Assembly (NCBI RefSeq): GCF_016859285.1
Contig: NC_053411.1
Span: 17,719,722 to 17,783,721, forward strand
Length of the DNA: 64,000 nt
Origin: Xiphias gladius
Lineage: Eukaryota > Chordata > Actinopteri > Istiophoriformes > Xiphiidae
Direction: 5' to 3'
The translations under genes were made by a program, and so were the position numbers. Below, piece by piece: positions 58,086-64,000 of the stretch (positions are counted from its first letter, which is position 1; every line of letters starts with the position of its first letter). Under the pieces are notes generated by a model. That model had not been told where the DNA came from, searched no databases, and worked only from the letters and a program-made list of their open reading frames with translations.

Positions 58086-59780
58086 TCCTTTCCTACCCCA
58101 CCTGTGGTTTGTTTTCACTAGATGAGTAACTCAGCTGCGGTTTTGCAACCGTCTGTTCATTTCATTGACTCAGTATATATTCAATGTGTGTAGAAAAACA
58201 CCCCGCACGTCCAACTCTACACACGCTTTCACGTTTCGCACCTTTTTATTGCCTTGGGGTCACAAAAATAGAAAACCCATGGAATCAGACTGCTTTTTTT
58301 TTTTTTTTTTTTTTTCACGTGTTTGGTGGTGAGCAGGAAGAAAACAGTCCAGATATGTGTCATCCAGAGAAGAGAAGCTTTAACCGAACATTTATTTTAT
58401 TCATTTTATCAATGAAAACACCTCCTACATGTTTCAGTTCACTTCGTGGTGTTCAGGCCAGATGTGTTGCATAATGTCATCACCACCAAACTCCTACACA
58501 CTGAAACAGCAACGGAAAGCTCCGCACTCAGGGCCGAGACGAAGGGAATGTGTAGGAGGCTAAAGGTTTCAAGTTTTTAAGAGTTTGGTCTGAATCAAAA
58601 TAAAGACAGAGAAAGCTCTTTTAGACTTTTTGAAGGGAGTCTCCAGAGGATGCTGAAGTGGACAAAGACAAAGACACTCAAAAACACCAGCGAGAAAAAA
58701 GTGAAATTTAACAGCATCTGCGAAAATTAATTGCAGACAGCGACTTTTTGAGAGGAGATTTCTGCTTTGCACCCGACAGACTCCTGTGGTCCCACAATAA
58801 GACTTTACAGATAAAGATTCACCTTTCATCCGTCGTGTGTTTTATGCCACGGTTACGTTACGTCCGACTTCATTCTAAAGGTTTCGGACACAGCTGTCAG
58901 AAATGTTATTTTTGCTTATTCGACACAGCTAAGCCTCCAGGTTAGCGCGAGCCCCTTCATGTGGCGCATTATATCGGTTTTTTCAAGCACTGAGCGAACT
59001 TTGCAAGTTGTTTGTTGACGTGAGATTAGTCGATTCTGTAAATCAACTTTTTTTTTTTTTGGAAACCAACCACCATGCTGATGTTTGTTAGGTCGCACGC
59101 AGCCATGCCGCTTGTTACAGCAACCAACCCATCAGTTTTTCTGGGCCAACACAGGTTGAGTGCGACTGCAGTGAGTGAGTCCCCCCCCCCCTTTGAACTT
59201 ATTTACAGGGAAGATGTTTAAACCCAAAAAAGAGAATTGAATTTCATCATTAATTTCATTTCATTTTCCACATTTTTCACATTAGGTTAGCTTCTTTTCT
59301 TTCACGCTTTTGCATGTTCATCTGCACTAAAGGATTCCCGGGGTTATGATGGAAGTTAAATGAATTCATTAGAAGTGTACTAGTTAAACTCAGTCTTAGT
59401 TTTCTCTATTATTAGTACCAAGTTACTTTAGGGGTACGCTTAAGTCGCAGTCACCGTAGACGACAAACAGCCCATTCTGATATTTTCATCAATGATTGAG
59501 CAGATTAGAAATACTTACTTCATAATGAACATTTAATGGCTAAAAAAAGTGCATTAATGAAAATGCTTGAGTGTGTTTGTGACTGTCGCTTATGCTCCTC
59601 TACCTTCGCTGTCTTTCACATTTCCAGACTCCCCCTGCAGCGAGACAGTGGTTTTGGCTCAGAATAAAGGGATAAAACAACCTGCTTTCATTTCATGCAG
59701 AAAAGGGACATTAGGTAATTAATCATTAAAACCTAAACAATAGGAACAAGTCAACCACTCAGTGTTTTATAAAACTCATC

Positions 59781-59786
59781 TTTATT
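59781..59786 (-). terminator. fbxw7: Candidate polyadenylation signal (fbxw7)
   Basis: Reverse-strand AATAAA, about 1.87 kb past the fbxw7 stop. It is the most convincing signal before the sequence becomes repeat-like. Confidence 0.5.
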
Positions 59787-61649
59787 GATCCATATTCATC
59801 CATCCATCCGGTTTTCCTCTCATCCCGCAGTGACAATATTTTCCGTTTTCTCTTCTTATAAAAAGCTGAATATGTACATCCTCTTTGTATTTACAGAAAT
59901 TTACATGATTACATGATCAGGACAGCGACAGCTCTCCAGAGCCTCACACCTGCAAAGGTCAACTTTCTGGGGAAACAAAAAAAAATGCTGCCTGAAATAC
60001 CACTTGTTGCTGGGGGAAATATCACCCGGATCTCTGCTTATTGGCTGGAGGTGTTGCCTGGCAACGACAGCTTATCGAATTAATATCTGGTAAGAAGTTT
60101 TTTTTTAAATTATTATTATTTAATTATTTCTTTTTATTATTTCATAAGCTGAGGAAAACATGTGAAGTGACCCTTTAGAGAAAGTTTTAGGTCATAAAAA
60201 ATAAAAAATCTCAAACTAGTTGATTTGCTGCTGGTTGATAAATCAGGTGTTTTTATGGAAGCAAAGAAGGAACAAAATGATTGGGTGGTTTTTTTTGGTG
60301 TAGAATCTTTTGAAAATGACACTGTGGAAATTTCCAACCACATAAATTCTGACTGATGTGTTTAAATACTTTAATGCTATAAGTTCAGCGTATTTAAATT
60401 TAAACAAAGTGACTGAATCGAGTCGTTCAATCACCTCTGCTGTAGGGGTAAATGAAACTGCTGCAAAACGTGAACCGAGGAGTAACGGTGCCGGGGCGTC
60501 ATTAGTTACTCTGCCTCAATTTCCTCGATTAATCGTTTGGTCTATAAAATGTCAGAAAACGGTTTCCTAAAGCCCAAGCCAGTGTCTTCAAAGATTATTG
60601 ATTTACTGTCACATACCTGAGAAAAACATCAAATACTCACAACTGAGGAGCTGAAACTAGGGAACATTTTCTGTTTTTGCTTGGAAAAATTATATTAACT
60701 ATTAATCTACTGTCAAAATTGTTGCCTATTACTACTCCAGGTTTGTTTTACTGCACATTACATCACTTCTGGTTTGAGGGAATAACTGGTATATGCAGCA
60801 CAGCGAAAACCACAGGAGACTGTAGTTAAATGAGGAATTATTTAGAAAGCAGGTTTAAAGAGTAAAGCCTGTTCGTTCAATCTGCTTTTTCTTTCTTAAA
60901 CATTAGAGAATTCAGTGAGTCTAACACACACACGTTTACCAATCCCAATCGTTCACTGGTTAAAGATGATAAAAGAGAAGACTTATCAAAAGGTGAATCG
61001 AGTGTCCAGCTTGGAATAATTACATCGATGTGTAGATGTGAGACTCTGGTTGTGGCTGGATTCTACGGATTTGTAGTTTAGTCCTAAAAACAAAAACAGA
61101 AAACAACTTTTATCCCACCAGTCACCGACCGACGGTAACAGCCAGCGTTCAGTTTTCCAGCCTCTACATATGTTACAGTACTGCAGAGCCGGGACACACG
61201 ACGTACGTTTAGAGGCAACGGGAAAACAATACTGACTGTATATGAGGTTCTGTTTGTATCAACTGTTCACATTCGTTTCAGATCAAAGCAACGTCGCCGT
61301 CGCTCCTAAAAGTTGCCCGTGTGTCTCCAGCCGTCAAGATTTGGTACATTTGGTTTGGTTCAGCAGCAATAAGTCAATGCCCTCAAACCCCCCCCCCATT
61401 GGTTACATTCTACCAAGGTATATCCGTTTGTCACAGAAGACATTTACGTCCGTCAAAGCGTCAAACGTCCAGTTGTCGCTGCAGCTCCCGCCAGGCTGGT
61501 CTTTCGTGCCGATGCAGCCGTTTTCTGTCGTCCTGAAACTGTTTTCTTTATCGCTGACGCCGTCTTGTGATTCGTCCACCTGTCTCTGCCGGCCAATCGG
61601 GACGCGCCGTAACATTCGTACCTGTCTGTCTGATATTACATCCTCCTCC
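59787..61649 (-). other. fbxw7: fbxw7 3' UTR (inferred)
   Basis: No open frame or splice pattern suggests another gene here. A long UTR is usual for FBXW7. A dispersed repeat copy sits at about 60,510-60,740. UTR extent is inferred from the poly(A) signal only. Confidence 0.45.
60510..60740 (+). repeat. 'CCTCGATTAATCGTTTGGTC' repeat copy
   Basis: The order CTCGATTAATCGTTTGGTCT - AAAATGTCAGAAAACGG - AAAGCCCAAGCCAGTGTC - CTGTCACATACC matches the family seen elsewhere. It lies within the presumed fbxw7 3' UTR. Confidence 0.75.
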
Positions 61650-63692
61650 TCAATCCGTCTCTATCTTCTTGTCGTCCAGGTCAAAGTCCAACACCAGCAG
61701 CTTGGTTTCCTCCGTCCCGTTCCGGCTGCCGGCGGCGCACACCAGCCGAGTGTCGGACGCTCTGATTCGCCACACCACGCCACCTGCGGAGAAGGGAAGG
61801 CGTGCGATTGGTTTAGACTCAGATAACAGGTGAGTGCGCAGTGTGGGAGTAATTAGGGGCGAGTTCTGATAGCGGCTTCCATTTTGGATCCGAGCTGCTC
61901 AAATCCGTTTAGTCTCTCTTGCCTCTTGCTGACACCGCAGGCGTCCGAAGTAAAAAGATTTAGTGAATGTCTGGCAAACTTAACAAGTTTTAATTAAATT
62001 TATAGTGAAATATAAATGTCTGATTTTAAATTTACGTTGTTTTTTTTCTTTACCTGAGATACATTCGCTTAAAAGAAGGAATTACGTCCTGGATATGTAA
62101 AATGTAACCTTTCACCTGCGACATGTTCCCTGTTGATGGGCTTTAGGCATTTCTCTCATTACAACACTGTTCGAACGGGCCAGAACCCTGCTGCAGCGTC
62201 CTCACCTGATCCCCGGCTCTGCAGCGCCACCACGTCCCTCAGCCAGGCGCCGGTCTTCAGGTCCCACAGTTTGACCGTCCCGTCGTCGGAGCTGGACAGG
62301 ACCAGACCTCGGCAGAACTGCAGGCACGTCACCGCCGACTGGTGCTTGTTAGGACCTGCGGCAGACGTCGTCATGAAATCTGGTTCACACATTCAGGTTC
62401 CCCTCAGGGTGAATCCTAACGTCCCTGGATCCTCTGACTTTTCATCTAGCGCCACCATCAGGTCAAAATTTCAACTTGTTTATGGCCAAATAACTAAACA
62501 ACTAACAACATTCCTCTCAGCTTCAGCTCTAGTTTCTGGTTGATGTTTTAAGCTGTGAACCTTTTGAATGATTTGCCCGTTTCTTGACATACACCATAGC
62601 TGGTTCTCTCTAACGTCATCTTTCAGGCTTTTACATGTCGTAATCTTAAGAGGTTTTATTCCACATTTATAGCCTGTTACAGGTGCATGAACTATGGTTG
62701 ACTTGTTGCTTACGACCCGATCGGTTGTGGTTTTTTTACTCGGTGGCTTGACGTGCTTTCTTATGCTGTCTGGTTTGTTACCTTCTACTTATTTGTCCTT
62801 CCCTCCCCCCCAGAGGACTGCAGCTGTTTGTGTCGGTGCATTTTAGTGCAGCGTCAACAACGGCATGGACGCAGTGACTCTCACCGGTTTCCCGGACAGA
62901 TAGAAACCTTCGCTATCGCTCGCTCACCTTGCAGCGTGTGGAGACACTGTCCCATCCGGACGTCCCACACCCGGACCGTAGAGTCGGCGTTGCCGGACAC
63001 CAGGATGTTGTCTCGCAGCTCCATGCCGCTGGTCAGAGATTGGTGGCCGGTCAACGTGTGGACACACCCACCTGGACGAGACATGAGCAGAGTCATTTTA
63101 TCAGAATAATTGAAGAGATGCTACAATAAAAAAACAAATCTAAACTGAGTCTGTGTTTGACCAAGGCTCTTACTGGAAGTCTCCGTTAAAACTGGTGCAG
63201 TCACAGAGCACCAAAGTCAGAAGTTTTAATTTCATTAAAAGCGAATGAAATTTGGTTTATTTTAAGTTCAAGGAATTTATGTTTTCACTGAACGTAAAGT
63301 CACTCGAATTAACTTTAATATAATTAACAGAAAATCTTATTAAATATAAGGTATTGTAAAATAGATCCATTTCTTTAAAATTGTGGCTGTAATGGTTTAT
63401 TTTATATTTGTTCTATTTTTATTCTCTTTCTAATGACATTCAGAGTAAATATTCAGCCGAGTTCCTTTAAATTGGTTTGAAATGCACCCGGGTTAACAGA
63501 TCCGCCATGTCCCTCATTGACATAAATATCAGAAACTCCTCAACAACGTGACAAACTACAGCTTCCAAAATGGCATTTAAACGTTTAAAAAATTTGAATG
63601 AAATTAATTTCATTCATGTCTGTACCTGTCTCTGCGTCCCAGACTCTGATTGAAGTGTCCAATGAGCCGCTCACCACGAAGACACCATCAAA
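61650..63692 (-). CDS. fbxw7: FBXW7-type F-box/WD40 protein, last four coding exons (5' partial)
   Basis: Exons in transcript order: 63626-63692, 62928-63071, 62206-62355, 61650-61783 (TGA at 61,650-61,652), 495 nt in phase, 164 aa plus stop. The sequence covers the last WD40 blades: [16 protein letters not shown], then [20 protein letters not shown] with [20 protein letters not shown], then [11 protein letters not shown] with [16 protein letters not shown], then [10 protein letters not shown] and the closing strand [13 protein letters not shown]. This is the C-terminal half of the SCF receptor that binds phosphodegrons in cyclin E, MYC and NOTCH. The F-box and the blades carrying the main degron-contact arginines lie beyond the right edge. 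After LDFD the protein continues LDDKKIETD, whereas human as I recall ends sooner (VDMK), and [15 protein letters not shown] also departs from human. It could be a fish paralogue of fbxw7. Confidence 0.88.
62371..62545 (-). repeat. Reverse copy of the 'GATGGCGCTAGAGG' family in an fbxw7 intron
   Basis: ATGAAATCTGGTTCACACATT, TCATCTAGCGCCACCATCAG and TCTCAGCTTCAGCTCTAG are reverse complements of family motifs. It begins about 16 bases outside the fbxw7 exon at 62,355, so it lies right at the acceptor side of the intron. Confidence 0.75.
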
Positions 63693-64000
63693 CTGCAGAG
63701 AGAGAGGTTGGATTTCTGCATTTTGTAACATTCACTGATGAAGGAACAAATAAAAAGAGGCCACCTTTTCATGGGGCTTTTAAGTCGTGAATTTCCTGTA
63801 GAGGCGTAGTGGTGAAGGATTACTGAACAAAACTCATGGAACATCAGTTAGACGGACCGATTGATCGGAGGTCGGAATAATTCATAATTTTATCCTGACA
63901 ATCAGACTGAATTATGAGTTGAACTCAGCCTGAGAAACCAGTAGCAAGCGACACACCGGCGGTTTTCACCAAACTTTTTAAAGACCTTTCTAATAACGCA

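Larger units (their letters stand above)
54283..59770. other. Intergenic region between anapc10 and the fbxw7 3' end
   Basis: No recognisable gene on either strand. It contains microsatellites, dispersed repeats and two mobile elements, listed separately. The anapc10 3' end is not clear; an AATAAA occurs at 52,634-52,639. Confidence 0.55.

Noticed and set aside
57734-58129. 126-131-codon frames of Phe/Leu/Ser-rich protein
   Set aside because: They follow from the second polypyrimidine tract and lack splice sites or start context.

Overview
The window is ordinary vertebrate genomic DNA, most likely from a teleost fish, probably a percomorph. The evidence is spliced genes with canonical GT-AG introns, many (CA)n/(TG)n microsatellites, and dispersed repeats with sequences I associate with teleost genomes. 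I see no prokaryotic, plasmid, phage, CRISPR or operon-like content. The gene models below were assembled by hand. At every junction I checked splice signals, codon phase and recognisable protein sequence together.

Layout, left to right: (1) about 1.6-6.4 kb, + strand: the last three exons and 3' UTR of a ZNF827-type C2H2 zinc-finger gene, with the start outside the window. (2) about 6.4-14.9 kb: intergenic, rich in repeats, with one unexplained GC-rich patch. (3) 15,223-34,885, + strand: a complete 20-exon otud4 gene (OTU deubiquitinase, 1475 aa predicted) with a 3' UTR to about 36.27 kb. (4) 37,464-46,903, - strand: a complete 18-coding-exon abce1 gene (ribosome-recycling Fe-S/ABC ATPase, 599 aa), tail to tail with otud4. 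(5) about 47.3-48.5 kb: a divergent promoter region between abce1 and anapc10. (6) 49,061-51,434, + strand: complete anapc10 coding region (APC/C DOC-domain subunit, 186 aa). (7) 51.8-59.8 kb: repeat-rich intergenic DNA with a long, nearly identical inverted duplication, a short transposon with perfect ends and many microsatellites. (8) 61,650-63,692, - strand: the last four exons of an fbxw7-type F-box/WD40 gene, continuing past the right edge.

The genes share no single pathway, but two concern ubiquitin ligases directly (anapc10 in APC/C, fbxw7 in SCF), otud4 removes ubiquitin, and abce1 recycles ribosomes. From what I know of human chromosome 4q31, anapc10-abce1-otud4 have the same order and relative orientation there, and znf827 and fbxw7 lie on the same arm. 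The block is therefore a compact version of a conserved vertebrate neighbourhood. I found no previously undescribed biological system. The best leads are structural: the inverted duplication beyond anapc10, dinucleotide repeats pressed directly against splice sites of otud4 and abce1, a long polypyrimidine tract in the znf827 3' UTR, and related Tc1-like remnants in two genes.
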